The position numbers were made by a program, and so were the translations under genes. Shown here piece after piece: positions 8,152 through 16,234 of a stretch of 35,274 nucleotides of DNA. How positions within the stretch are numbered: the stretch's first letter is position 1; the number at the start of each line of letters is the position of its first letter. This DNA comes from Desulfobacteraceae bacterium. Lineage in GTDB: Bacteria > Desulfobacterota > Desulfobacteria > Desulfobacterales > Desulfococcaceae. Under the pieces are notes generated by a model. It was not told the DNA's origin, searched no databases, and saw only the letters and a program-made list of their open reading frames with translations. Where the stretch lies: positions 1-35,274 of the forward strand of contig JAABRU010000064.1 in assembly GCA_011390755.1 (NCBI GenBank), given 5' to 3'.

Positions 8152-9612
8152 TTATTTTATGACTTTGATGACCAGAAACCCCCGGTTTATGCGGCGGATA
8201 AAAAAATGCATGGCTGCCCCGCTTTCTGCCTTGTCCACCGCTTTCTGGTAATCTTCCTCCGTATGCACCGGCAGGTGGTCAATTTCCCGGATAATGTCTC
8301 CGCTCATAATACCTGCCTCATCCCCTTTGCTGCCGCTTTCCACGTCCGTAACCATCACACCTTCGGATTGCGGAATATTATAACGCCGTGCAATTTCGGG
8401 GGTCAGTTCGGAAACCCGGATACCCAGATCGTTTTTCTGCTCAGGTGTATATTTACCGGAAGTCATGCGTTCATCTTCCCGTTTTGCAATGGTAACGCGT
8501 ATTTCTTTTTTCCTGCCGTTTCGTAAAACTGTGACCCCTGCAGTGTCTCCGACCTCAATATCGGCAATCATCCGGGTCAGGTCCCGCGTGGCTTTGACCG
8601 CTTTTCCGTTTACTGCAACAATAATGTCTTTGGCTTTAATACCGGCCCTGTCTGCGGGGTCCCCTTCAAACACTTCTGTCACCAGCACACCGTTTTTTTC
8701 TTCCACACCGTAATATTCGGCTATTTCCGGGCTGATGTCCTGAATGGCCACTCCCAGCCAGCCGCGGGTTACTTCCCCGCTGCTTTTCAGCTGTTCAATA
8801 ATGCTTTTGGCCGGATTAATGGATACGGCAAATCCGATCCCCTGACCGCTGGCGATAATGGCCGTATTGATGCCGATCACTTCCCCTTTCATATTAATCA
8901 GGGGACCGCCGCTGTTGCCCGGATTAATGGACGCGTCCGTCTGGATAAAATCATCATAGGGGCCGGAACCGATGACCCGGCCTTTGGCGCTGATGATCCC
9001 GGCTGTGACCGTATGCTCCAGACCGAAAGGATTGCCGATGGCCACCACCCACTGACCGATTTCCATATCATCGGAATTGCCCAGCTGCGCAGCCGGAAAT
9101 TTCCCTTCCCCTTTGATCTTTATCAGTGCAATATCGGTATTGGGATCCCTGCCCACGATTTCCGCGTCATATTCTTTTTCATTGCTCAGCCGCACCTGTA
9201 TTTCATCCGCGCCTTCAATGACATGGTTATTGGTGACAATATAACCCTGGGGGTCAATGATAAATCCGGAACCGAGACTGCGCTGTTTAAAATCCCGGCG
9301 GGGGTCACCTCCGAAAAATTTTTCAAAAAAATCAAAAGGGTCTTCTCCCATCGGGCCTCTGCCGAAATGCCGGAACACCCTGCCGCCGTCTTTTACGGTT
9401 TTTTCCGTGCGGATATTGACCACCGAGGGCATCATCTCTTTGGCGATTCCGCTGAAACTTTCGGGTGTATTCCAGGCTTTTGCCCATGCCGTATGCTGAA
9501 AATATCCGCAGAAAATAAGCAGGATTCCGCACAGCAGGGCCGTCGGCAGAACAGATAAACAGCAATGATTCCGGCAGACTGCACTTTCCCTTATTTTTTC
9601 AGTTCGACGCAT
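8152..9612 (-). CDS. degP: Periplasmic serine protease Do (DegP/HtrA type)
   Basis: The 486-residue product has a basic N-terminus and a hydrophobic signal segment (about residues 20-40, ending near AWA). A trypsin-like protease domain follows, with the catalytic His in TNNHVIEGAD (about 131), Asp in NTDIALIK (about 161) and Ser in NPGNSGGPLIN (about 234). Two PDZ domains follow (about 280-375, starting near GWLGVAIQ, and about 395-480). The protein degrades or holds misfolded envelope proteins in the periplasm. Residues FRHFGRGPMGEDPFDFFEKFFGG match the LA loop typical of Do proteases. AGGGAGG precedes the ATG; the stop of the upstream DUF1844 gene lies within this ribosome site, so the two are coupled. 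Confidence 0.96.
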   Translation of the reverse strand: MRRTEKIRESAVCRNHCCLSVLPTALLCGILLIFCGYFQHTAWAKAWNTPESFSGIAKEMMPSVVNIRTEKTVKDGGRVFRHFGRGPMGEDPFDFFEKFFGGDPRRDFKQRSLGSGFIIDPQGYIVTNNHVIEGADEIQVRLSNEKEYDAEIVGRDPNTDIALIKIKGEGKFPAAQLGNSDDMEIGQWVVAIGNPFGLEHTVTAGIISAKGRVIGSGPYDDFIQTDASINPGNSGGPLINMKGEVIGINTAIIASGQGIGFAVSINPAKSIIEQLKSSGEVTRGWLGVAIQDISPEIAEYYGVEEKNGVLVTEVFEGDPADRAGIKAKDIIVAVNGKAVKATRDLTRMIADIEVGDTAGVTVLRNGRKKEIRVTIAKREDERMTSGKYTPEQKNDLGIRVSELTPEIARRYNIPQSEGVMVTDVESGSKGDEAGIMSGDIIREIDHLPVHTEEDYQKAVDKAESGAAMHFFIRRINRGFLVIKVIK

Positions 9613-9621
9613 GTTTCCTCC

Positions 9622-9945
9622 CTATCCGGCTTTTTTAACATATAGTATTTTCAAATCATAAAGAATATGCTTCAGCATATCCTCTTCCTGTTTCGTAAGG
9701 TTGCCGCGGGTCTTTTCTTCCAGCATGGACAGAATGTCTATGGTCTGTCTGGCAGCCGCCAGGTTTTCGGATTTTTTCCCGCCTGACGGATCTTCCAGAA
9801 CCCCCAGATTTACGAGTACCGAAGAGTTCAGCGAAAAAATGAACATGGAAAAATCAATCTTCGGCAGTTGCCGGGCTGCGGCATCCCCCCCCGCTGCTGC
9901 GTAATCCCTGGCGACTTCTTCCGCTGATTTTTTTTCTTCACTCAT
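9622..9945 (-). CDS. DUF1844 family protein
   Basis: The 107-residue soluble protein matches the DUF1844 pattern: LPKIDFSMFIFSLNSSVLVNLGVLEDP (about residues 27-53), then AARQTIDILSMLEEKTRGNLTKQEEDML and a C-terminal LYDLKILYVKK. The function of the family is not established. It has a strong GGAGGGGAG ribosome site and ends 9 bp before the degP start, so co-expression with the protease is likely. The family assignment is from motif memory; no catalytic residues are apparent. Confidence 0.88.
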   Translation of the reverse strand: MSEEKKSAEEVARDYAAAGGDAAARQLPKIDFSMFIFSLNSSVLVNLGVLEDPSGGKKSENLAAARQTIDILSMLEEKTRGNLTKQEEDMLKHILYDLKILYVKKAG

Positions 9946-10291
9946 TTATCTCCCCTCCCTGAACAAAAAAGGGAGGCATCCGGGTATGGAAAAATCCGAT
10001 CCTTCCCCTTCCGGTGCCCCTTCTCTTTTTCATTTTTTTAAAAGGTATTTAGGCGATTTCCAAATATGAATGTACCGCTTTCTGAAGGAGCCGCAAACTG
10101 AAAGTCTTTGTCCGGGCTGTCATCAGACACTGCCAAACGACCCGACGGAGTCGCTCTCCTTTGGTGCTTTCTTTTCAGGAAATAACCTTATGGCCGTGAG
10201 AGCGGATTCTATTCGGATGAATCACCAAAAAAGTCCGACAGTTCCGCTTTCCCGCATTCCGGCGGTCAGATACCGGTTTTTGCCGCCGGAA
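9946..10291. other. Spacer between serA and the DUF1844 gene
   Basis: This stretch has no supported gene. It holds a 9-bp perfect stem (TTCCGGCGG at 10257-10265, CCGCCGGAA at 10283-10291) right after the serA stop. It has no T-run in the minus direction, so it is at best a weak or Rho-assisted terminator. The promoter for the DUF1844-degP pair is presumably here, but I could not point to convincing -35/-10 boxes. Confidence 0.5.
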
Positions 10292-11872
10292 TCAGAGTTC
10301 CAGAGGAATAACCGTATTCACCAGGGGCAGATTCCGTAATTCCTCCACCACATTTCCCGGAATGGAGGTATCGGTCTGGAGGAAAATGATATTTCTGTCT
10401 CCGTCCTGCTCCTGCCCCACCTGCATTTTTCCGATATTGATATTGTTTTTTCCCAGTACGGAACCGATACTGCCGATGGCCCCGGGCTTGTCCTGATTGT
10501 GAATAATGGCAGAATGTCCCTGGGGAATCATTTCCAGACGGAAATGGTTAATGCGCACAATCCGCGGATCACTTTTTCCGAAAACGCTTCCGGCCAGGGT
10601 GAGATCCATTTCTGTGGTATGGGTTTTGACACGGATCAGGTTGAGAAAATTTTCCGCATCCGCGCTGGCACTTTCCGTGACCCGTATGCCCCGTTCTTTT
10701 GCAATTACCGGTGCATTGACAGAATTGACCATCTCTTTGAGCATCGGTGTCAGCAGTCCCTGCAGAATCGCGGTTGTGACCGGGGAAAGATCCAGTCCTT
10801 TGAAATCCCCCATATATTCTATGGATACTTCCTTCACCGGACCGCAGATGAGCTGGGACATCAGGCAGCCCATACGGTCGCCGAGGGTAAGAAAAGGCCG
10901 CAGTTTTTCCAGCAGTTCCCCGGTAACAGAAGGCACATTGACCGCGTTGACCACGGTGCCGGTTTTCAGATAATCAATAATCTGCCGGGCAACGGCCACG
11001 GCAACATTGGTCTGGGCCTCTTTGGTGGATGCACCCAGATGGGGGGTGCAGATAAAGTTGTCCAGTTCCAGAAGGGGCGATGCCTCCGGGGGTTCGGTCT
11101 CGAAAACATCCAGGGCAGCCCCGGCGACCTTTCCGGATTTCATGGCATCATAGAGATCGGCCTCGTTCATAATGCCGCCCCGTGCACAGTTGATAAGCAT
11201 CACACCGTCTTTCATCTGTGCGAATGCATCTTTATTGATAAATCCCAGGGTGTCTTTGAGTTTGGGCACATGCACCGTAATATAATCGGCTTTCTGATAC
11301 AGTTCTGCCAGACTGACACTTTCAAAACCGGCTTTTTCAATCTGTTCGGGGGTTACAAAGGGGTCATATACGACAACCTTCATTTTCAGCCCTCTGGCCC
11401 GGTCCGCCACAATGGAACCGATTTTGCCGAAACCGATTACACCCAGAACTTTGTTAAAAATTTCACGCCCCTGCAGTTTTTTCTTTTCCCAGTTTCCGGC
11501 CTTGAGTGTCGCCGTACCGCGGGGAATATTCCGGGAAAGGGACAGCATCATGGCAATGGCATGTTCCGCAGTCGTGACCACATTGCCGGTCGGTGTATTC
11601 ATGACCACAACGCCCCGCTTGGATGCGGCCGGAATATCCACATTATCCAGACCGATACCGGCCCTGCCCACAACTTTCAGCCGTTCTGCGGCTTCCAGAA
11701 TCTCTTCTGTTACTTTTGTGGCACTCCGGATCACCAGGGCATCATATTCCCCGATGATTTCTTTCAATTCTTCGGGTGACAATCCGGTTTTTACATCTAC
11801 GTCAATTCCTTCCGTTTCCTGAAACATCTGAATGCCGATTTCACCCAGATTATCACTGACCAGTACTTTCAT
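10292..11872 (-). CDS. serA: D-3-phosphoglycerate dehydrogenase
   Basis: The 526-residue long-form SerA oxidises 3-phosphoglycerate to 3-phosphohydroxypyruvate, the first step of serine synthesis. Its domains are a split substrate-binding domain (about residues 1-95 and 285-315), a Rossmann NAD domain with GVIGFGKIGSIVA (about 143-155), catalytic Arg in INCARGGIMNE (about 231), Glu in DVFETEPPE, and His in CTPHLGAST (about 280). An intervening ASB domain (about 320-445) and a C-terminal ACT domain (about 453-526, HNQDKPGAIGSIGSVLGKNNIN) follow; ACT domains usually sense serine. Start: ATG 11872 with a purine-rich AAGGGGGAAA site. It appears monocistronic. Confidence 0.97.
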   Translation of the reverse strand: MKVLVSDNLGEIGIQMFQETEGIDVDVKTGLSPEELKEIIGEYDALVIRSATKVTEEILEAAERLKVVGRAGIGLDNVDIPAASKRGVVVMNTPTGNVVTTAEHAIAMMLSLSRNIPRGTATLKAGNWEKKKLQGREIFNKVLGVIGFGKIGSIVADRARGLKMKVVVYDPFVTPEQIEKAGFESVSLAELYQKADYITVHVPKLKDTLGFINKDAFAQMKDGVMLINCARGGIMNEADLYDAMKSGKVAGAALDVFETEPPEASPLLELDNFICTPHLGASTKEAQTNVAVAVARQIIDYLKTGTVVNAVNVPSVTGELLEKLRPFLTLGDRMGCLMSQLICGPVKEVSIEYMGDFKGLDLSPVTTAILQGLLTPMLKEMVNSVNAPVIAKERGIRVTESASADAENFLNLIRVKTHTTEMDLTLAGSVFGKSDPRIVRINHFRLEMIPQGHSAIIHNQDKPGAIGSIGSVLGKNNINIGKMQVGQEQDGDRNIIFLQTDTSIPGNVVEELRNLPLVNTVIPLEL

Positions 11873-12046
11873 TTGGTGTTTCCCCCTTCAGAACAAAATT
11901 GCTTTTGAATTAGTGCATTGTTTCACTAAAAACTGTGCATGTATTCCGGAGCAGAATATCCGAATGCCGGGTTACGCTTCGCTAACCCGACCTGCAATTT
12001 TAAATGAAACAGAGCATTAGCATATTCGGGTTACAGATTGAACACT

Positions 12047-12146
12047 GATGATCTCGCAAAAGTCGGAAAATCAGATTCTGATACATATCAATAATCTGAT
12101 TTTACTGATGTAAATTTTTAACAATCTGACTTTTTACAGATTCACC
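12047..12146. mobile_element. MITE-like element, family A, degenerate copy
   Basis: A 100-bp segment begins GATGATCTCGCAAAAGTC and ends GACTTTTTACAGATTCACC. It aligns with two better preserved 101-bp copies at 33195-33295 and 34227-34327, sharing the terminal inverted repeats and the interior A/T-rich TCTGATTTTA core. No target duplication is visible here, so it is probably the oldest copy. Confidence 0.6.
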
Positions 12147-12225
12147 AACCTTTGCTTTTGCTATGGGTATCCGCAGAGGGGAAAATGTTTTCTGAAACAC
12201 ATTCCCCTCTCTGCATATAAAAACC

Positions 12226-12322
12226 GGTAGTGGTTCAAATCCGTTGATGAATCAGTTTTTTTTTGCCGGGGCGTATTGCATACGCCCCCGCAACAGCAAA
12301 TCAGCAGATTTGACCCACCAGC
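12226..12322. repeat. Imperfect inverted-repeat element
   Basis: GGTAGTGGTTCAAATCCGTT (from 12226) is imperfectly inverted at 12300-12322, where the complement reads GCTGGTGGGTCAAATCTGCT. The interior holds a palindromic GCGTATTGCATACGC. The ends match those of the repeat at about 7801-7945, so both belong to one family of non-coding inverted-repeat elements with different interiors. Confidence 0.55.
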
Positions 12323-12393
12323 AGAAAACCATATATTAAATCCGGAAAGATAAGGATTTACCCTGCATTGTCAAGACAGCGGGGGCAGGGCGG

Positions 12394-12649
12394 CCCCGCA
12401 ATGCCGTTAAGTTAAGGGACCCGGAAAAAGATAATTCCCCCGGTTCATCCCGTCAGCAGAGAATAAACAAAAACCGGGCATGTTTCTGCCGAACAGTTTC
12501 AAAGGGTTTATTTTTTGCCGAGTACCTAAGCGGAAAATGTTTCATCCGGAGTCCCGAACTGAAAGTTCGGGACACTGAAATAATTCGGAAAATGCGGCCA
12601 GACTTTCCGTTTGCCACTCCAAAATTTCCTTAACTCAATGGCATTGGGG
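12394..12649. repeat. Inverted pair of AATGCC...TTAAGG units
   Basis: CCCCGCAATGCCGTTAAGTT (from 12394) and, in the opposite sense, CCTTAACTCAATGGCATTG (from 12628) form imperfect inverted ends around about 210 bp. The interior contains the perfect 10-bp hairpin at 12551-12573. A single related unit occurs at about 21099-21117. I read these as dispersed repeats; no coding potential is seen. Confidence 0.45.
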
Positions 12650-12672
12650 CGGCCCCGCGGACGGGTACCGCC

Positions 12673-15378
12673 TCAGTCAGAATGTTTTTCCGTTTCATTT
12701 CCCCGACTGTCGGCCGCCGGGGCCTGCCCGCCGGTTTCCGGTTCTGCCGGAAATGTTTCCGGAGCCGGTGCGAGCCTTTTCTGAATCCGGTCAGACCTTG
12801 CTTTCAGTTTTGTTTCCAGTTTCTGTACGGCCCCTTCAATGGAACGATCCATCACGGCCAGATCCCCCTGGCTGATAATAATGCGTTTGAGTTCCGGAAT
12901 TTTCAGTCCGGCGGCAGAGCGGATATACAAAGGCTGAATATAGAGCAGGGTATTCCGCAGGGGCAGCAGAATCATTCTGCCGTAAATAACCTCGGAACCG
13001 GTCTGTGCCCACAGGGAAATTTCCTGAGCAATATCCGTATCCTGATTAATCAGCGCATTGATCTGGGAGGGCCCCAGAATCTGACGGCCCGGCGGAAAAC
13101 TGAATACAACAATTTTACCGTAATTATCCCCGTCACACCCCACCACGACCAATGACCGCAGATTGTCTCTGCCCAGAGGACTCATGGGAGAAAAAAGAAG
13201 AAACTCCGTATTTTCTTTATTCAGGGTGTTCAGGGTCATATAATAGGGCTTTACATTGCGGGAACCCATTTTGGCAAATTCCCAGGTATCTTCCTCCCGG
13301 TAAAAAATTTCCGGATCGGTCTGATGATATTTGGCATAGACATCCATCTGAATCCGGAACAGCTGCTTGGGATAACGCAGATGCGCCCGCATCTCCTCAG
13401 GCATACGGTCAATGGGTCTGAGCAGTTCCGGATAAATACGGCTGTATGCACGGATAATCGGATCAGAGGGATCAAAAACATAATAGGCAATGTTTCCGTT
13501 GTAGGCATCCACCGTAATTTTTACAGAATTCCGTATATAGTTGAATTCTTTGTTGTCAAAATTCCGGTTCATGGCATTCCGACTGTATTGCTGGGCATTG
13601 GGGAAGCGCGAAGATACGGTATAGGCATCCACAACCCAGAAAAGCCCTTCGGAAGTATTTACGATATAGGGATCCTCATCCAGCACAAAAAAGGGGGTCA
13701 CCGTCCGGATGGCTTCCAGAATGTTCCGGCGGAATAATATGCGGCTTTTTTTGTTGGTTTTGGAAGTCAGGAGGATATCCTGCTCCTGAAAATATACGGA
13801 AAAAAGAATTTTGCGCCAGATAGTGGAAAGAGAAACACCGCCGGTTCCGCTGTAATGCACCTTACCTGCATCATCATTCTTTCCGGCCTGCCGGTCAATT
13901 TCCCCCATATCATTGGGAACAATGGTATAAGGATAATACTGTTCCCCGTAATAAATACCGGGCTGGGAGACTTTAAAATCGAAATCGGAAATAATGGGCA
14001 TGTCACTCAGAAACCATGTCATGGGCTCATCCCCCCCCTGCACAGCCGGAATCATAACAATTCCGTAACCGTGGCTGTACTGCAGATGGATGTTGATCCA
14101 GTTGCGTGCGGCTTCCGGCAGTTCTTCCGTATTCAGTTCACGGGCGGCCAGGAATACCTGCTGGTAAACGCCGTTCACCGTATAACGGTCCACATCCACA
14201 TCGGAAAAATCATAATAACGGTTAAAACTTTGCAGCTGGGTAAAAACAGCATCCAGCAGCTCTCTGTCCCATAAGGGAATATTACGCAGAGATTTCTGCA
14301 AATCCACATCCTTTGTCAGTTCTGATACCGGATGAATTCTGTAATTTCTGGTTTCCGCATCCTGAAGATCAAAGGCATACAGGGTGGATTCAATACTTCT
14401 CTCTATATAAGGTTTTTCCCTTACGGATTCATTGGGGACAACGAAATATTCCTGAATGTTTCTTTCAATAAAATCCGTTGCCCGGACTCCTGTCAGCAGC
14501 AGGAGGATACCGATAAAAGACAGGAGAGGTATCAGCCCCCTGCGTTTATGCACATAATAAATAAATGAAAACACAGCCGTTGTAAAAGCGATTGCCGTGA
14601 GCCATATCAGGGGAAGCTCAATCCACATTTCCACAAAACCGGGACCGAAAAATCTCGGCAGGTGTGTATTTTTATATAAAAGTTCAACCCGCTGCAGCAA
14701 AATCCCCCATGTTCCCATAAGTGTGGCAATAACAGCAATGACTGTCAGATGGATTCTGGCAGATTTTGACAGTGCCTGCTCATCCTGATTCAGAAAACGG
14801 CTCTCCAGAGCATAAAGAATAAGAAGGAAAAAAAACAGCAGGGAAAAAACAGTCAGCAGTTTCTGCTGCAGAAAACTGTAAATGGGGTAGGAAAAAAGAT
14901 AATAACTGATATTTTTTCCGAAAACAGGGTCCTGAATTCCGGACGAAGGGCCGAAAAACCAGAGAAGCCCCTCTTCCCATTTTTCATAAAAAGGAATGGA
15001 AACGGGGATGGCCAGCAAAAAAGAAAGCGGTGTATAAATTTTCATGGAACCGCTCTGAAAATTATGAAACATCCGCTCATGCCTTTTCCGGCATTCCAGA
15101 TTAAGCTGGCATTCCCTTGCTATGGAAGATGTTCCCAGATAACGGGATGCAAACCAGAAATTGCTGAAAAAAACCAGAGAGAAAAAAAGAAAAACCGCAG
15201 CAAATGTCAGCTCCCGGTAAAAAATCCGCTTCAGATAATAGCCCTGAAAATCCAGAGAACCGAACCACCAGAAATTAACAAAAAAATCCAGAAAAACAAA
15301 ATTAAACACAATGTAAATAATACACAGACTGAGAACAGCGGCACCTGAGATTATCAATCGGCGCTTCCATTTCTGCAT
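12673..15378 (-). CDS. UPF0182 family large membrane protein
   Basis: The 901-residue product fits the UPF0182/COG1615 family in length and layout. The N-terminal third has about seven hydrophobic segments (first at about residues 9-30; FVNFWWFGSLDFQGYY follows, typical of the family). A long soluble region of about 580 residues follows, probably on the outer face, and the C-terminal tail is Pro/Glu-rich and low in complexity (about 870-901). Its function is unknown. A good ribosome site (AAGGAGG) precedes the ATG. The start of the next upstream gene is 300 bp away, so it is probably transcribed alone. No enzymatic motif is recognisable. Confidence 0.92.
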   Translation of the reverse strand: MQKWKRRLIISGAAVLSLCIIYIVFNFVFLDFFVNFWWFGSLDFQGYYLKRIFYRELTFAAVFLFFSLVFFSNFWFASRYLGTSSIARECQLNLECRKRHERMFHNFQSGSMKIYTPLSFLLAIPVSIPFYEKWEEGLLWFFGPSSGIQDPVFGKNISYYLFSYPIYSFLQQKLLTVFSLLFFFLLILYALESRFLNQDEQALSKSARIHLTVIAVIATLMGTWGILLQRVELLYKNTHLPRFFGPGFVEMWIELPLIWLTAIAFTTAVFSFIYYVHKRRGLIPLLSFIGILLLLTGVRATDFIERNIQEYFVVPNESVREKPYIERSIESTLYAFDLQDAETRNYRIHPVSELTKDVDLQKSLRNIPLWDRELLDAVFTQLQSFNRYYDFSDVDVDRYTVNGVYQQVFLAARELNTEELPEAARNWINIHLQYSHGYGIVMIPAVQGGDEPMTWFLSDMPIISDFDFKVSQPGIYYGEQYYPYTIVPNDMGEIDRQAGKNDDAGKVHYSGTGGVSLSTIWRKILFSVYFQEQDILLTSKTNKKSRILFRRNILEAIRTVTPFFVLDEDPYIVNTSEGLFWVVDAYTVSSRFPNAQQYSRNAMNRNFDNKEFNYIRNSVKITVDAYNGNIAYYVFDPSDPIIRAYSRIYPELLRPIDRMPEEMRAHLRYPKQLFRIQMDVYAKYHQTDPEIFYREEDTWEFAKMGSRNVKPYYMTLNTLNKENTEFLLFSPMSPLGRDNLRSLVVVGCDGDNYGKIVVFSFPPGRQILGPSQINALINQDTDIAQEISLWAQTGSEVIYGRMILLPLRNTLLYIQPLYIRSAAGLKIPELKRIIISQGDLAVMDRSIEGAVQKLETKLKARSDRIQKRLAPAPETFPAEPETGGQAPAADSRGNETEKHSD

Positions 15379-15682
15379 CCTCGTTCCTCCTTCATTGAAA
15401 AATTGTACAAGCGGGTATCGTAATGTAAGCGGATAAAATACGATAACACACTTGTTTTATGATATTTGTCGAAAATATACGAACCGCATATTTTCCTTTC
15501 GGACACAACACCACTGCTTCTGCCCCGAAGATAACCTGAATATAAACAGGGCAGATGTAACACAAAGAGATGCTGATTTTCAAGAAAATTTATATGAAAA
15601 AGGATTCGGGGGCAGGAAAGGGCAGACAGAAAACCGAATCCCTGTGTCATGTATTTTTTTTATCCCGGCCTCCGGGCGAAAC
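15379..15682. other. Spacer between the CooT-like gene and the UPF0182 gene
   Basis: This AT-rich 300-bp stretch has no supported gene. A short hairpin CCCGG-CCT-CCGGG lies at about 15664-15676, just past the CooT-like stop, but the adjacent T-run is on the wrong side for a minus-strand terminator. The UPF0182 promoter is expected here; I could not fix its boxes. Confidence 0.4.
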
Positions 15683-15871
15683 TCAGACGGGGATAAACAC
15701 CATCTTTTTCCGACTGTTATTATAATAATCCAATCGGGCCTCCAGAATTTTTTCCTCCCCGAAAATATTGATGATCCGGTTTTTATCCCCCTGGGTGTGA
15801 ACCTGGTCAACATTTTCCAGAACCAGTTCTTCCCTGCCATCCACATTTACATAGACATTAATATCACACAT
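15683..15871 (-). CDS. CooT-family small nickel-binding-like protein
   Basis: The 62-residue product begins Met-Cys and has the layout of the CooT/PF10133 family: MCDINVYV, then ELVLENVDQV, then NIFGEEKILEARLDYYN and a hydrophobic end. In CooT from CO-oxidising bacteria the Cys directly after Met binds Ni(II); Cys2 is present here. No CO dehydrogenase genes are in this window, so a nickel role is inference only; many homologues are uncharacterised. The frame is open to a codon at 15910, but the ATG at 15871 has a strong GGAGG site 6 nt upstream and gives the expected Met-Cys start. A 14-bp palindrome lies just upstream (15903-15916). Confidence 0.8.
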   Translation of the reverse strand: MCDINVYVNVDGREELVLENVDQVHTQGDKNRIINIFGEEKILEARLDYYNNSRKKMVFIPV

Positions 15872-15887
15872 TTTTTCCTCCTGAGAA

Positions 15888-15931
15888 TCATATAAACCGC
15901 CATGAGTCATGACTCACAGCGGAGCATGAAA
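15888..15931. repeat. 44-bp direct repeat, copy 1, with palindrome
   Basis: This copy runs from TCATATAAACCGCC to GCATGAAA and contains the perfect 14-bp palindrome TGAGTCATGACTCA at 15903-15916. It matches the second copy at 16097-16140, 209 bp away. It lies 17-60 bp upstream of the CooT-like start codon, where it could act as an operator or RNA hairpin. Confidence 0.7.
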
Positions 15932-15942
15932 GTAGGGTGCGT

Positions 15943-16040
15943 CAGGTGCCGGCCGTAAGGCACCTGAATTTGGAGCTTACCGGCAGTGTGTGAGGCAGAG
16001 CCTCACCCAATGCGTTCCCCGGGCAGAGCCCGGGAACGGG
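15943..16040. repeat. Cluster of short perfect hairpins
   Basis: Three hairpins follow in succession: CAGGTGCC/GGCACCTG (15943-15966), GTGAGGC-AGA-GCCTCAC (15990-16006), and a near-perfect one centred on GGGC-AGA-GCCC (about 16013-16037). A recurrent AGA loop links two of them. They lie between the PKD protein gene and the CooT-like gene and have no coding potential. Confidence 0.55.
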
Positions 16041-16096
16041 TCAAAGCTGTGGCGGAGTGCGAAAAATAAGGCGGATGCCGGTTTTTCGCAAACACT

Positions 16097-16140
16097 TCAT
16101 ATAAACCACCATGAGTTATAACTCACAACGAAACATGAAA
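16097..16140. repeat. 44-bp direct repeat, copy 2, with palindrome
   Basis: This second copy of the 44-bp repeat has the palindrome TGAGTTATAACTCA at 16112-16125. Compared with copy 1, both halves of the palindrome carry matching changes, so perfect symmetry is kept. It lies about 95 bp beyond the stop of the PKD protein gene. Confidence 0.7.
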
Positions 16141-16152
16141 ATCTCTCCCGGA

Positions 16153-16181
16153 CTCGTTACGGGGCGGAGCCCCGTAACGAG
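16153..16181. repeat. 13-bp perfect hairpin beyond the PKD gene
   Basis: CTCGTTACGGGGC-GGA-GCCCCGTAACGAG forms a 13-bp perfect stem with a 3-nt loop, 54 bp past the stop of the PKD protein gene. On the minus strand it is followed by a purine-rich stretch rather than a U-run, so it may protect the 3' end or be a dispersed hairpin repeat rather than a classical terminator. Confidence 0.55.
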
Positions 16182-16234
16182 TTGTGCAGGACTTTCATAT
16201 AAAAAATAGTACCGCAGCGGTCTGAAAGCAAAAT

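Larger units (their letters stand above)
11873..12672. other. Long repeat-rich spacer between serA and the UPF0182 gene
   Basis: This 800-bp spacer holds no credible coding sequence. It contains, in order: a GGGTTA...TAACCC hairpin (about 11969-11988); a 100-bp MITE-like element (12047-12146); an imperfect inverted repeat related to the one near 7808-7928 (12226-12322); a perfect hairpin GTCCCGAACT-GAA-AGTTCGGGAC (12551-12573); and an inverted pair (12394-12417 with 12628-12649) whose unit AATGCC(G/A)TTA-GTTAAGG also occurs near 21099. The serA promoter should lie at the left end. Confidence 0.6.

Noticed and set aside
10257..10291. Stem after serA as an intrinsic terminator
   Set aside because: A 9-bp stem is present but with a long loop and no U-run in the direction of transcription.
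10070..10339. An 89-codon plus-strand frame in the serA-DUF1844 spacer
   Set aside because: No ribosome site or recognisable pattern, and its end overlaps serA.
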